DNA of 64,000 nt from Desulfobulbaceae bacterium (GCA_023230525.1 JALNXE010000003.1:1-64000), one strand, 5' to 3'. Positions 42,293 to 51,845 are shown, counted from the first letter of the stretch. Made by a program: numbers and translations. Notes: generated by a model not told the origin, from the letters alone.

Positions 42293-43591
42293 ATGTTATC
42301 AGATTTAAAAAGAATTATTGACCAGATCAGCCGTGACAAGGGTATTGACAGGCAGCTTCTCATTGAGGCGCTGGAAGAGGCTGTACTTTCTGCCGCTAAA
42401 AAAAGATATGGGTTGCGGCGGGAGATAGAAGTCAAATTTAATGAAGAATTCGGTGAGGTTGAACTTTTCCAGTTCCGCAAGGTTGTTGAGCGGGTCGAGG
42501 ATGAGCAGACCGAGGTGTCAATCCTTGAGGCCATGCGGCTTGATCCGGAGGTGGAACTGGGCGACGAGCTGGGCTCCAAGATGGAAAATGTTTCTGATCT
42601 CGGTCGTATCGCCGCCCAATCCGCCAAACAGGTAATCATCCAGAAAATGAAGGATGCTGAGCGGGATGTTATTTTTGATATGTACCGTGAGCGCAAGGGT
42701 GACATTGTTAATGGTATTGTGCAGCGCTTCGAACGCGGCAACATGATCATTAACCTGGGCAGAACCGATGCATTGCTGCCCAAGAAAGAACAGATGCCCA
42801 GGCGTTCCTATCGGCAGGGGGATCGCATCCGCGCCTATCTTATGGAGGTTCGTCAGGATGTCCGGGACCATCAATTGATATTAAGCCGCACCTGCAATGA
42901 ATTTCTGGTAAAACTCTTTGAGATGGAAGTGCCGGAAATCGCCGAAGGCATTGTCAAGATTATCAACGCCTGCCGTGAACCGGGATCCCGGGCAAAAATA
43001 GCCGTTGCCTCGGCAGAGCCTGATGTTGATCCGGTGGGAGCCTGTGTGGGCATGAAGGGGTCCAGGGTGCAGAATGTGGTGCAGGAACTGCAGGGCGAAA
43101 AGATAGATATCGTGCCCTGGAGCCCTGATCCCGCCAAGTATGTCTCAAATGCCTTGGCACCGGCCCAGGTTTCCATGGTGGTGGTGGACGAGGACAAAAA
43201 GACCTTGCTGGTTGTCGTGCCCGATGATCAGCTCTCCCTTGCCATCGGCAGACAGGGTCAGAATGTCCGGCTGGCCTCCCAATTGCTCGGCTGGCGAATC
43301 GATGTGAAGAGCGAGCAGAAATATGCCAAGATGACGGAGGCGGGTTTTCAGTCCATGATGCGTATTCGCGGCATGAATGAAAAAATGGTGGAATCCCTTT
43401 ATGATGGCGGCATAACCTCGGCTCAGGAACTGGTAAATGCTGAGGTTGCTGACTTGATCGAATTGTCTGGTCTTGGTGAAGAGGCAGTGCAGATTCTCAA
43501 GGAAGAGGCCGGCAAATTTCTAAGTGCCGAGGAACCTCGGGAAACAGAATCTGAGGGGTCCTTTGACTCAGTGATGGGCGATAAACTGTAA
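42293..43591 (+). CDS. nusA: transcription termination/antitermination protein NusA
   Basis: RNA polymerase-binding factor that controls pausing, termination and antitermination. About 432 residues in the usual order: N-terminal polymerase-binding domain (ISRDKGIDRQLLIEALEEAV), S1 domain (GDIVNGIVQRFERGNMIINL), two KH domains (VGACVGMKGSRVQNVVQEL and LAIGRQGQNVRLASQLLGW), and a helix-hairpin-helix end (LIELSGLGEEAVQIL). Three ATGs stand in a row at 42287-42295; the third has the best distance (seven bases) from GGAG. Confidence 0.96.
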   Translation: MLSDLKRIIDQISRDKGIDRQLLIEALEEAVLSAAKKRYGLRREIEVKFNEEFGEVELFQFRKVVERVEDEQTEVSILEAMRLDPEVELGDELGSKMENVSDLGRIAAQSAKQVIIQKMKDAERDVIFDMYRERKGDIVNGIVQRFERGNMIINLGRTDALLPKKEQMPRRSYRQGDRIRAYLMEVRQDVRDHQLILSRTCNEFLVKLFEMEVPEIAEGIVKIINACREPGSRAKIAVASAEPDVDPVGACVGMKGSRVQNVVQELQGEKIDIVPWSPDPAKYVSNALAPAQVSMVVVDEDKKTLLVVVPDDQLSLAIGRQGQNVRLASQLLGWRIDVKSEQKYAKMTEAGFQSMMRIRGMNEKMVESLYDGGITSAQELVNAEVADLIELSGLGEEAVQILKEEAGKFLSAEEPRETESEGSFDSVMGDKL

Positions 43592-43594
43592 CCG

Positions 43595-43888
43595 GTGAGT
43601 CTGCAGAAAGAAAAAAGAGTTCCAATCAGGACGTGTGTCGGGTGCGGCAGAAAAGCTGATAAGCATTGTTTCGTACGATTTGCTGTATGTGATGGGCAAA
43701 TAGCTGTTGATAACAAATTCAGGATTGCAGGGCGGGGAGCATACTGCTGCAGGCAGGAAACATGTCTGCGCAATCTTTTGAAAAAAGAAAGAAAACTGGC
43801 CAGAGCCCTGCACTGTGAGTGCCTGCTGCGCCAAGAAGATAAAACGTCCTTGATGAACAACTTTATGAAAAGTTTAGCTGGAAAATAG
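43595..43888 (+). CDS. ylxR: YlxR-family RNA-binding protein
   Basis: Small basic protein (97 residues) found between nusA and infB in many bacteria; structures suggest RNA binding. The signature RVPIRTCVGCGRK is at residues 8-20, and GRGAYCCRQETCLRN follows. It starts with GTG three bases after the nusA stop. Confidence 0.9.
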   Translation: MSLQKEKRVPIRTCVGCGRKADKHCFVRFAVCDGQIAVDNKFRIAGRGAYCCRQETCLRNLLKKERKLARALHCECLLRQEDKTSLMNNFMKSLAGK

Positions 43889-43916
43889 AGCAGAAGGGAA
43901 GTTTCAGGAGCATATA

Positions 43917-46790
43917 ATGGGAAAAATCCGGGTATACGAGTTGGCGAAAGAAGCAGGGGTTGAAAGCAAGACTTTGACCGCGCAACTCATTGAATTAGGC
44001 TACAATGTTCGAGCCTATAACTCCACTCTTGAAGATGATATGGCTGAGGAAATCCGCACCAGGCTTGGTTTTAAAAAGGTCGAGGTACAAGAAAAAAGAA
44101 TTGAGAGCAAAGGCCGGACAACGATTATTCGCAGGCGGTCCCAGGCAGTCCCGGACCTAGCGGAAGAAATTCCTGAAAAGGAAGCGTCAGAAGGCTTGGC
44201 TCAGGAAACAGCGTTTGAGCCGGAAGTTGCAATCAAACAGCAGTCGATTGAGCCTCCCGAGCAAGTGGCTGCTCCGTTGATCGGTGAAAAGGCAATTCCG
44301 GAAGAGGCTACGGCCTCCCTTGCGGGAAAAGAAGCGGCCGAGGCGACTGCTGGGGCTGAGGTAAAGGAAGGAAAAGAGCCTGAGCCACCGCTCGAAGCTG
44401 AGCCTGGCGCCGTTGCTGTTGAGCAGATCCCGGGTAAGCAAGCGGCAATGCCGCTAAGGGAAGAAGTTGCTGTACCCGAATCCGCTGGTGCACCTGCAGC
44501 TCAGGAAAAGGAAAGCGCCACGGCGGATGAATCCTTGGAGCCCAGGCCGGAAGAGGCTGAGATAGCAAAATCGCCTGACCAGATTGCTCAGGGAGAGCCG
44601 GAACTGAAAAAAGAAGAAATCACGCCACTGCCGAAACGCAAAAAAGGTTTGGCCAAGATCATCGGGCGTACGGAACTTCCTCTTCCTGTTGAAGAAACCA
44701 AACTTCGCGCCAAAAAGATTGAAAAACCAAAAAAACCAAAGGTTGTGGCGCGTCCGGAAATTGAAACTGTGGAAACAACTGAAGAAGATCTCGGCAAAGG
44801 CAAAGGCAAAGCGAAGAAGGCCAAACGTTTTGTGAAGTTCAGCACGGAACCGGGTCTTGCCCGTTTCAAGAAAGGCGTTAAACGCAAAGACGGCGTTGAC
44901 GTGGATGTGGAAGAAATCGGTCAGCTTGGGGCCCGTATCGCCTCCGGAGTGCGCGTTATGCGCGGGCACAGGGGCGGCGGCTACAAGAAGAAGAAACGCG
45001 ATGACGCCGAGCTGCTTGTCAGCGAAACAAAAGCCATCAAGAAGCGCATCAAGGTGCTGGAGACTATTTCGGTCGGCGACCTTGCCCACAGAATGGGGGT
45101 TAAGGCCAATGAGATTATTGCAAAACTTATCAGCCTCGGGATCATGGCTACGGTCAATCAGTCCCTTGATGTGGATACGGCAATGCTGGTTGCCAGCGAT
45201 TTCGGGTTTGAGGTGGAGCAGGGCATGACAGAAGAGCAGTCCATCATCAACCTTGAGGAGTCTGAAAGCGGCGGCACGGAGATGCCCCGGCCTCCTGTTG
45301 TCACGGTTATGGGACATGTTGATCACGGAAAGACCTCCATTCTTGATGCCATCCGCAATACCGATGTTGCCGCCGGTGAGGCGGGCGGCATCACCCAGCA
45401 TATTGGTGCCCATTATGTTCGTTCCCTGAAGGGAGACTTGGTCTTTCTTGATACGCCGGGCCATGCGGCATTTACCGAAATGCGTTCCCGCGGCGCCCAG
45501 GTCACCGATGTGGTTGTGCTGGTGGTTGCCGCAGATGACGGTGTCATGGATCAGACCAAGGAGGCAATCAACCATGCCAAGGCAGCGGGTGTGCCGATTC
45601 TGGTCGCCGTCAACAAGATAGATAAACCTAATGCCGACCCGGCCAGGGTGAAGCGCGAGCTGGCTGAACTGAATCTGGTGCCGGAAGAGTGGGGCGGGGA
45701 GACAATCTATTGTGAAACATCGGCCAAACAGGGGATCGGTATTGATGAACTGGTTGAAAACATCATCCTGCAGACCGAGATTCTGGAGCTGAAGGCTGAT
45801 CCGAAGCGGCGGGCCAAGGGCTGGGTTATTGAGGCCCAGCTGCACAAAGGTCGTGGGCCTGTGGCCACGGTGCTGATCCAGCATGGGACATTGCGGGTCG
45901 GAGACCATTTTGTCGCCGGAATTTATCACGGCAAGGTACGTTCGCTGACGGATGACAAAGGGCGCAAGATTGATGAGGCCGGTCCGTCTATGCCGGTTGA
46001 AATACAGGGTTTGAGCGGTGTGCCCAAGGCCGGTGACGAATTTGTGGTTGTGCCGGATGAGAAAATGGCAAGAAGCGTCAGCAGCGACAGGCAGCTGAAA
46101 AGCCGTGAGTCGGAACTCGCCAGCAGCACGAAGATTTCTCTGGAAAATCTCTTTGAGAAGCTGCAGGAAGGTGAAGTAAAAGAGCTGCGGGTAGTGCTGC
46201 GCGCTGATGTGCAGGGCACCCTGGAGGCCTTTGGCAAGGCTATAAAGGAGCTGAGCACGGATGCGATCAAGGTGAAGATTCTGCATTCCGGCACCGGAAC
46301 AATCATCGAATCGGACGTTCTGCTGGCGGCTGCTTCAGATGCCCTGATCATCGGCTTCAATGTCCGGCCGAGCGGCAAGGTGGCGGATCTGGCCAAGTCT
46401 GAAAATGTTGATCTGCGGTTCTATGATGTTATTTATCATGCCCTGGATGATATCCGCAAGGCGATGGTCGGTCTGCTCGAACCGACCTTTGAGGAAAAGG
46501 TCATTGGCAAGGCTGAAGTTCGGGAAACATTCCATGTTCCCAAGATAGGGACAATTGCCGGCTGCTACGTGACGGATGGCAGGATTGAGCGCAATGCCCA
46601 TGTGCGCCTGCTGCGGGATGGGGTGGTGGTCTTTACCGGCAGGATTTCATCCCTCAAACGCTTCAAAGATGATGCAAAAGAAGTGCAGTCAGGTTATGAA
46701 TGCGGTTTGGGTATCGAAAACTATAATGACATCAAGGTGGGTGACCAGCTTGAGGGCTTTATCATGGAGAAGACAGAGGCGGAGCTGTAA
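43917..46790 (+). CDS. infB: translation initiation factor IF-2
   Basis: GTPase that brings initiator tRNA to the ribosome. 957 residues. The N-terminal small domain (RVYELAKEAGVESKTLTAQL) is followed by about 300 residues rich in Ala, Glu and Pro, a disordered region as in other long IF-2 proteins, then a second IF2_N domain and the G domain with VTVMGHVDHGKTS, DTPGHAAF and NKIDKP, and domains II-IV. AGGAG lies before the ATG. Part of the rimP-nusA-ylxR-infB-rbfA-nrnA-truB-rpsO cluster. Confidence 0.97.
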   Translation: MGKIRVYELAKEAGVESKTLTAQLIELGYNVRAYNSTLEDDMAEEIRTRLGFKKVEVQEKRIESKGRTTIIRRRSQAVPDLAEEIPEKEASEGLAQETAFEPEVAIKQQSIEPPEQVAAPLIGEKAIPEEATASLAGKEAAEATAGAEVKEGKEPEPPLEAEPGAVAVEQIPGKQAAMPLREEVAVPESAGAPAAQEKESATADESLEPRPEEAEIAKSPDQIAQGEPELKKEEITPLPKRKKGLAKIIGRTELPLPVEETKLRAKKIEKPKKPKVVARPEIETVETTEEDLGKGKGKAKKAKRFVKFSTEPGLARFKKGVKRKDGVDVDVEEIGQLGARIASGVRVMRGHRGGGYKKKKRDDAELLVSETKAIKKRIKVLETISVGDLAHRMGVKANEIIAKLISLGIMATVNQSLDVDTAMLVASDFGFEVEQGMTEEQSIINLEESESGGTEMPRPPVVTVMGHVDHGKTSILDAIRNTDVAAGEAGGITQHIGAHYVRSLKGDLVFLDTPGHAAFTEMRSRGAQVTDVVVLVVAADDGVMDQTKEAINHAKAAGVPILVAVNKIDKPNADPARVKRELAELNLVPEEWGGETIYCETSAKQGIGIDELVENIILQTEILELKADPKRRAKGWVIEAQLHKGRGPVATVLIQHGTLRVGDHFVAGIYHGKVRSLTDDKGRKIDEAGPSMPVEIQGLSGVPKAGDEFVVVPDEKMARSVSSDRQLKSRESELASSTKISLENLFEKLQEGEVKELRVVLRADVQGTLEAFGKAIKELSTDAIKVKILHSGTGTIIESDVLLAAASDALIIGFNVRPSGKVADLAKSENVDLRFYDVIYHALDDIRKAMVGLLEPTFEEKVIGKAEVRETFHVPKIGTIAGCYVTDGRIERNAHVRLLRDGVVVFTGRISSLKRFKDDAKEVQSGYECGLGIENYNDIKVGDQLEGFIMEKTEAEL

Positions 46791-46813
46791 AGCTTCCTCT
46801 GTAAGGGAACCCA

Positions 46814-47224
46814 ATGGTCGCTGCTAAGGAGAGATCTCGCTTCAAATTGCCTGACGGGCTGGCTGCAACGCCCAAGAGGCGGCCGGTGCGGGTGGCGGAT
46901 GCGATCAGAAATGAGCTGGCCACCCTGCTCCTCTTCAAGGTGAAAGATCCGGCACTGCAGCAGGTTACTATTGTGCATGTGGAGATGAGCGATGATTTGA
47001 GCCGCGCCAAGATCTATTATGCCTGTGCTCCGGAAATGGAAGGCAAGGTGAGTTCGGGTTTGCAGCGGGCAAAAGGTTTCATGCGCAGCCATTTGGCCAA
47101 GGAGCTGCGTATGCGTTATGCGCCGGAATTAGTGTTTTTTTCTGACCCATCAATAGAGTATGATGAAAAGATGCAAAAGATCTTTCAGGAGATAGCCAGC
47201 GAAAATGAACCAGGCTCTGTCTGA
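46814..47224 (+). CDS. rbfA: ribosome-binding factor A
   Basis: KH-fold protein that binds the 30S subunit during maturation of 16S rRNA. 136 residues. VADAIRNELATLLLFKVKDP, VTIVHVEMSDDLSRAKIYY, and RMRYAPELVFFSDPSIEYDE are typical. The N-terminal 20 residues are basic and longer than usual. The 3' end overlaps nrnA by 20 bases. Confidence 0.94.
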   Translation: MVAAKERSRFKLPDGLAATPKRRPVRVADAIRNELATLLLFKVKDPALQQVTIVHVEMSDDLSRAKIYYACAPEMEGKVSSGLQRAKGFMRSHLAKELRMRYAPELVFFSDPSIEYDEKMQKIFQEIASENEPGSV

Positions 47225-48182
47225 AATCATTCCTGTTCTCCGTAAGGCCGGCAACGTTCTCATCGCCACGCATGTTTTCCCGGACGCCGACGCCTTGGGG
47301 GCTCAGCTGGCCTTGGGGAATATTTTGCGGTCCATGGGCAAGGGCGTGTATCTCTACAGCGAGGAACCGGCGCATTACATACTGGAGTTCCTGCCCGGCT
47401 CCGGCAGGCTGAACATCGGCCTGCCCGAACTGGATCAATTTGACTGCGGCGTGGCCTTGGATTGCGGCGATGACATGCGGCTGGGCAAGGTGAAGGATTA
47501 TCTGCTCAATATCCATCCCTTTGTGGTGATTGATCATCATACGGGACATAAGAATTTCGGGGATATCCGCTGGGTTGACCCCGGCAAATCATCAACAGGC
47601 GAGATGGTGTATGACTTGGCCCAGGCCATGGGCGCCAACATCGATTATGACACCGCCTATTGTCTTTATTCCGCCATTGTCTCCGATACCGGCTCCTTCA
47701 AGTATGCGTCAACAACCGCCGATACCCTGCGCATTGCCGGAGAATTGATCGCAAAGGGTGTGAAACCGGCCGAGATATCCGGAAAGATTTTTGATAACTT
47801 TACCCGTAACCGTTTACAGCTTCTCCAGGAAGTGCTGGCTACCTTGGTTCTTTATGAGGATGAACAGCTGGCTGTTATCACGGTGAGCCGCGAAATGTAT
47901 GAAAAAACCGGCACGACAGCCGCGGATACGGAGTTATTCATCAATTACCCCCGCTCCCTTGAAAGGGTAAAAGTTGCCGCCTTTATTAAAGAGGCGAAAG
48001 AATATATCGGCGTGAGCCTGCGTTCCAAAGGTCTGTATGATGTGTCGGAGGTGGCCAGGATTTTCGGCGGTGGGGGGCACCGCAATGCCGCCGGCTTTAA
48101 GTTGCGCGATAAAGACCTTGCCGGAGTGCAGAACGAGCTTCTGGCTGAATTGCATATCCTGCTCGCAACGCCACAGAAGTAG
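47205..48182 (+). CDS. nrnA: DHH/DHHA1 phosphoesterase, NrnA type (oligoribonuclease / pAp phosphatase)
   Basis: Degrades short RNA oligonucleotides and often removes the 3' phosphate of pAp. 325 residues. DHH-family motifs: ATHVFPDADALGAQLALG, VALDCGDDMRLG, VIDHHTGHKNFGDI, YSAIVSDTGSFKYAST; C-terminal DHHA1 motif FGGGGHRNAAGF. Between rbfA and truB, the usual place for this gene. The gene symbol follows the family; activity was not shown here. Confidence 0.92.
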   Translation: MNQALSEIIPVLRKAGNVLIATHVFPDADALGAQLALGNILRSMGKGVYLYSEEPAHYILEFLPGSGRLNIGLPELDQFDCGVALDCGDDMRLGKVKDYLLNIHPFVVIDHHTGHKNFGDIRWVDPGKSSTGEMVYDLAQAMGANIDYDTAYCLYSAIVSDTGSFKYASTTADTLRIAGELIAKGVKPAEISGKIFDNFTRNRLQLLQEVLATLVLYEDEQLAVITVSREMYEKTGTTAADTELFINYPRSLERVKVAAFIKEAKEYIGVSLRSKGLYDVSEVARIFGGGGHRNAAGFKLRDKDLAGVQNELLAELHILLATPQK

Positions 48183-48917
48183 ATGCAAGCCGATCCCCCG
48201 GGAGTTTTCCTGATTGATAAACCTGTTGGCCCTACCTCTTTTAGAATGGTCCAGCTGGTCAGACGGGCGTTGCAGGTAAAGAAAGTGGGTCACTCCGGTA
48301 CCCTTGATCCTTTTGCTTCCGGGTTGCTTGTCATCTGTGCAGGCCGCCCGGCCACCAGGATCATTCCTCAGCTCATGGATGGGGAAAAGGAGTACACCGC
48401 CACCTTGAAGCTCGGGGTGGAGACTGACAGTCAGGATCTGACCGGGACGGTAATCGGGCAGCATGACCTCAGCGGTCTGAGCAAGACCAGGATTGATGAC
48501 TGTGTGTCGGCCTTTGCCGGCGAACAGATTCAGCAACCGCCACAGTTTTCCGCCTTGAAACATCAGGGGAAACCGTTGTATTATTATGCCCGGAAGGGCA
48601 TAAAGGTTGAAAAAGAACCGAGGCAGGTTTTTGTCAGAGAGATTGAAGTGCTTGACTGGCAGCATGATCTGTTGCGTATCCGGGTGGTATGCGGCAAGGG
48701 GACGTATATCCGTACCCTGGGGGCAGATATCGGCACCGCCCTGGGCTGCGGCGCGCATCTCGTCGAGCTGCGAAGATTGCGCAGCGGTGTTTTTAACGTA
48801 ATGGACGCCTTGCCGGGTGATGCCCTGATGCAGGATCGGCAGGCCGTTTTTACGCTTTTGTTGGAATCTATGCTTCCTGTTGATGGTGTGCTCGCAGGAT
48901 GTTTGAATAACGTGTAA
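48183..48917 (+). CDS. truB: tRNA pseudouridine(55) synthase TruB
   Basis: Makes pseudouridine 55 in the T loop of tRNA. 244 residues. Seen: GVFLIDKPVGPTSFRMVQLV, KVGHSGTLDPFASGLLVICAG with the catalytic aspartate, DGEKEYTATLKLGVETDSQD, QPPQFSALKHQGKPLYYYAR, and VVCGKGTYIRTLGADIGTAL. The ATG follows the nrnA stop directly. The C-terminal PUA-like end is short. Confidence 0.95.
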   Translation: MQADPPGVFLIDKPVGPTSFRMVQLVRRALQVKKVGHSGTLDPFASGLLVICAGRPATRIIPQLMDGEKEYTATLKLGVETDSQDLTGTVIGQHDLSGLSKTRIDDCVSAFAGEQIQQPPQFSALKHQGKPLYYYARKGIKVEKEPRQVFVREIEVLDWQHDLLRIRVVCGKGTYIRTLGADIGTALGCGAHLVELRRLRSGVFNVMDALPGDALMQDRQAVFTLLLESMLPVDGVLAGCLNNV

Positions 48918-48963
48918 TACCTTAATGTAACGAATGTCTATTATTTTGTAGGAGGATATAATC

Positions 48964-49233
48964 GTGTCGTTGGAACCTGTTCAGAAACAAGAAATTATTG
49001 AGAAATTTGCAACCCATAAAGATGATACCGGCTCGCCTGAGGTTCAGGTCGCCCTGCTCAGCGCCCGGATTACCTATCTGACCGAGCATTTTCAAACCCA
49101 TAAGAAGGACCATCATTCTCGTCGTGGCCTGCTGAAGCTTGTCGGTCAGAGAAGAAGGTTGCTGAACTACCTGAAAGGGAAAAATCTGGATAGATACCGT
49201 CAGGTCATCAAGGAACTCGGCATCCGCAAGTAA
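48964..49233 (+). CDS. rpsO: 30S ribosomal protein S15
   Basis: Primary 16S rRNA-binding protein, 89 residues. DTGSPEVQVALLSARITYLT and KKDHHSRRGLLKLVGQRRRL are the S15 signature. Begins with GTG after AGGAGG. Followed by a large hairpin and a terminator before pnp. Confidence 0.97.
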   Translation: MSLEPVQKQEIIEKFATHKDDTGSPEVQVALLSARITYLTEHFQTHKKDHHSRRGLLKLVGQRRRLLNYLKGKNLDRYRQVIKELGIRK

Positions 49234-49240
49234 GCTCTTT

Positions 49241-49292
49241 AGGAGCCGTTACGCAATAACATGGCCTTTTTTTCAATTTCGTTACGGCTCCT
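49241..49292 (+). promoter_or_regulatory. hairpin after rpsO
   Basis: AGGAGCCGTTACG at 49241-49253 can pair with CGTTACGGCTCCT at 49280-49292 (one mismatch); the loop contains seven T. It starts eight bases after the rpsO stop, and may act as an RNA processing or attenuation site. No T-run follows the stem, so it is not a simple terminator. Confidence 0.55.
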
Positions 49293-49522
49293 TATACCCC
49301 TCAAGGGGGTACTGAAAAGAGTGCCGTTGGGGCGCATTTCTCTGGCCATGTTTTTTTTTACAACGGCTTTGGTGCAGCAGGTAAAAATCGACCCCGCAAA
49401 TGGGGCGAGAAATGTGTATGCTTTTCTGCGCCTTTCAGTGTCGAGTCAGCCGTGGTAATGGTAATTTTTTGGAGCAATATCTTAATCATCCGCCATGCGG
49501 CAGGGGAGAGATATTGTAAATG

Positions 49523-49560
49523 GTCCAGGATTCCTAGGAATCCTGGACTTTTATTATTTT
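49523..49560 (+). terminator. perfect palindrome followed by T-rich stretch
   Basis: A 26-base perfect palindrome centred on CCTAGG (49523-49548), followed by a T-rich stretch, folds into a twelve- or thirteen-base stem. Reads as a Rho-independent terminator between rpsO and pnp, so pnp probably has its own promoter or depends on read-through. The rest of 49293-49522 holds no gene that I can support. Confidence 0.65.
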
Positions 49561-49566
49561 AATCAG

Positions 49567-49724
49567 GGTTACGAATTAGGCCTGAGTAATGAAGCGCCGT
49601 ACAGGCCACCCGGATCAAGTTTCACTGTCTCGCATTGATACCCCTTGAGGGTGAAAATCCTCTTTTGAACTTGTCTTCCCGGTGCTCAACCTGCTCTTTA
49701 TTGTTCAGGCGTAGTTCGTAATCC
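49567..49724 (+). promoter_or_regulatory. long-range duplex in the pnp leader
   Basis: 49567-49585 (GGTTACGAATTAGGCCTGA) can pair with 49705-49724 (TCAGGCGTAGTTCGTAATCC) through about 18 base pairs with one bulge and one mismatch, enclosing 119 bases. The 3' arm ends one base before the ribosome-binding site GAAAGG of pnp. A duplex of this sort in the pnp leader of E. coli is cut by RNase III and used by PNPase for autoregulation; the same is suggested here by analogy. Confidence 0.55.
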
Positions 49725-49737
49725 GAAAGGTGAAAGC

Positions 49738-51831
49738 ATGTATAAAAAAGTTGAAGTTGAAATAGGCGGACGCATCTTATCCATTGAAACCGGAAAAATT
49801 GCCAAGCAGGCAAATGGCGCGGTTGTCGTTGCCTACGGGGACAGCGTTGTTCTTGTCACGGCAACTGCCGCAAAAGAGGCTAAGGCAGATATTGATTTCT
49901 TCCCGCTCACCGTGGAATACCAGGAGCGTTTTTACGCGGTGGGGAGAATCCCCGGCAGTTACTTCCGCCGGGAAATCGGCCGTCCTACGGAGAAGGAAAC
50001 CTTGACCTGCCGCTTTATTGATCGCCCGTTGCGGCCGTTGTTTGCCCCGGGTTATACCAATGAAACGCAGATCATTGCCATGGTGCTGTCGGCCGACAAG
50101 GAGAATGATCCTGACATTATGGCCATGGTAGGCGCCTCCGCCGCCTTGACCGTCTCCGACATTCCCTTCCTCGGCCCGATTGCCGGGGTGCGAGTCGGCT
50201 ATATCGACGGGGAGTACGTGCTCAATCCCTCCAAGGAACAGCTGACCAGGTCCCGGATGGATCTGATCGTGGCCGGCAGCCGTAATGCGGTGGTCATGGT
50301 CGAGGGCGGGGCCGACAACCTCTCCGAGGAAGAGGTGTTGTCCGGTATTTATTTCGGTCATCAAGGCCTGCAGCCGCTGCTTGACATTCAGGAGGCCCTG
50401 CGCCAGGAGGTCGGCCGCGAGCAGATCAAAGTGACAGTGCCGGTACTTGATGAGGCCCTGCAGCAGAGGGTCGCCGCGATTGCCACCGCCGGCATGCAGC
50501 AGGTGATTACCACCGCCGACAAAATAAAACGGGGGGATCTCTATCAGGAACTGGAGAAGGAAGTTTTTGCCGAACTGGAAAAGGACGAGGACTTTGCCGG
50601 ACACCGGGCGGCCAAGGGAATTCTCCATGACCTGCAAAAGGTCATGATGCGCGACATGATCGTCAAGCAAGGCAAGCGGATTGACGGCCGCGGTTTTGCG
50701 GATATCCGGCCCATCAGCAGCGAAATTGCCATCCTGCCCCGGGCTCATGGTTCCGCCCTGTTTACCCGCGGCGAAACCCAGGCCCTTGTTTCCACCACCC
50801 TGGGCAGCGGTGAGGATGAACAGCGGGTGGAGACCCTGGGGGGCATGGAAAATCTGCCCTTCATGCTCCACTACAACTTTCCCCCTTTCTGTGTCGGCGA
50901 GGTTCGCTTCATGCGCGGACCCAGCAGAAGGGATATCGGACATGGCGCCCTGGCCACCCGGGCCATCCAGGCGGTGTTGCCGGATGTGGGCAGCTTCCCC
51001 TATACGATCCGCATTGTCTCCGATGTGATGGAGTCCAATGGCTCCTCCTCCATGGCCACGGTGTGCGGCGGCTGCCTGTCCCTGATGGATGCAGGCGTGC
51101 CCATCAAGAAGCCGGTTTCCGGCGTGGCCATGGGCCTGATCAAGGATGGCGAGACCATTGCCGTACTCTCCGATATTTTAGGGGATGAAGATCATCTCGG
51201 CGATATGGATTTCAAGGTGTGCGGCACGGCTGACGGTATCACCGCCCTGCAGATGGATATCAAGATTGAAGGTATCTCCAGGGAGATCATGACCAAAGCC
51301 CTAGATCAGGCCAAAACCGGTCGCCTGCATATCCTGGGGAAGATGGCCGAGGCTATTCAGAAGCCCCGTGAGGAACTGCCTGAGCATGCGCCGAAGATTT
51401 TTTCCATGCAGATCAACCCTGACAAGATCCGGGATCTTATCGGCCCCGGGGGCAAGATGATTAAGGCCATTACCGCGGAATACGGCGTGAAGATCGATGT
51501 TGAAGATTCCGGTAAGGTCATGATTTTCGCCCCTGACGGCATTGTCGGCCAGCAGGTCTATGACCGGGTGCATGAGATCACGGCAGAGGTGGAGATCGGC
51601 AAGATCTACAAAGGCACTGTGCAGAAGATTGTCGATTTCGGCGCCTTTGTCGAGATTCTGCCCGGAACCGACGGTCTGGTCCATATCTCTGAGCTGGAAG
51701 ACAAGAGGGTGGAGAAGGTGTCGGACATCTTGAAAGAAGGCGACGAGGTCATGGTCAAGGTTCTCAACGTGGACCAGCGGGGCAAGATCCGCCTCAGCCG
51801 CAAGGCCGCCATGGCAGAGCTGGCGGGTTAA
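49738..51831 (+). CDS. pnp: polyribonucleotide nucleotidyltransferase (PNPase)
   Basis: Phosphorolytic 3'-5' exoribonuclease of RNA turnover. 697 residues: first RNase PH domain (GRIPGSYFRREIGRPTEKE, CRFIDRPLRPLFAPGY), all-helical linker, second RNase PH domain (RGETQALVSTTLGSGEDEQR, SNGSSSMATVCGGCLSLMDA), KH domain (PDKIRDLIGPGGKMIKAI) and S1 domain (GKIYKGTVQKIVDFGAFVEI). Structured leader upstream (see 49567-49724). Followed by an M16 protease gene after 14 bases, a common order. Confidence 0.97.
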   Translation: MYKKVEVEIGGRILSIETGKIAKQANGAVVVAYGDSVVLVTATAAKEAKADIDFFPLTVEYQERFYAVGRIPGSYFRREIGRPTEKETLTCRFIDRPLRPLFAPGYTNETQIIAMVLSADKENDPDIMAMVGASAALTVSDIPFLGPIAGVRVGYIDGEYVLNPSKEQLTRSRMDLIVAGSRNAVVMVEGGADNLSEEEVLSGIYFGHQGLQPLLDIQEALRQEVGREQIKVTVPVLDEALQQRVAAIATAGMQQVITTADKIKRGDLYQELEKEVFAELEKDEDFAGHRAAKGILHDLQKVMMRDMIVKQGKRIDGRGFADIRPISSEIAILPRAHGSALFTRGETQALVSTTLGSGEDEQRVETLGGMENLPFMLHYNFPPFCVGEVRFMRGPSRRDIGHGALATRAIQAVLPDVGSFPYTIRIVSDVMESNGSSSMATVCGGCLSLMDAGVPIKKPVSGVAMGLIKDGETIAVLSDILGDEDHLGDMDFKVCGTADGITALQMDIKIEGISREIMTKALDQAKTGRLHILGKMAEAIQKPREELPEHAPKIFSMQINPDKIRDLIGPGGKMIKAITAEYGVKIDVEDSGKVMIFAPDGIVGQQVYDRVHEITAEVEIGKIYKGTVQKIVDFGAFVEILPGTDGLVHISELEDKRVEKVSDILKEGDEVMVKVLNVDQRGKIRLSRKAAMAELAG

Positions 51832-51845
51832 AATCCTTGCCGCCA

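Noticed and set aside
44454..46286. 610-codon open frame antisense to infB
   Set aside because: Shadow of the GC-rich infB codons; no ribosome-binding site or family motif, and IF-2 on the other strand is certain.
49261..49458. 65-codon open frame between rpsO and pnp
   Set aside because: Starts inside the hairpin after rpsO, has no ribosome-binding site and no family similarity.
49777..50943. 388-codon open frame antisense to pnp
   Set aside because: Shadow of PNPase codons; no known motif.
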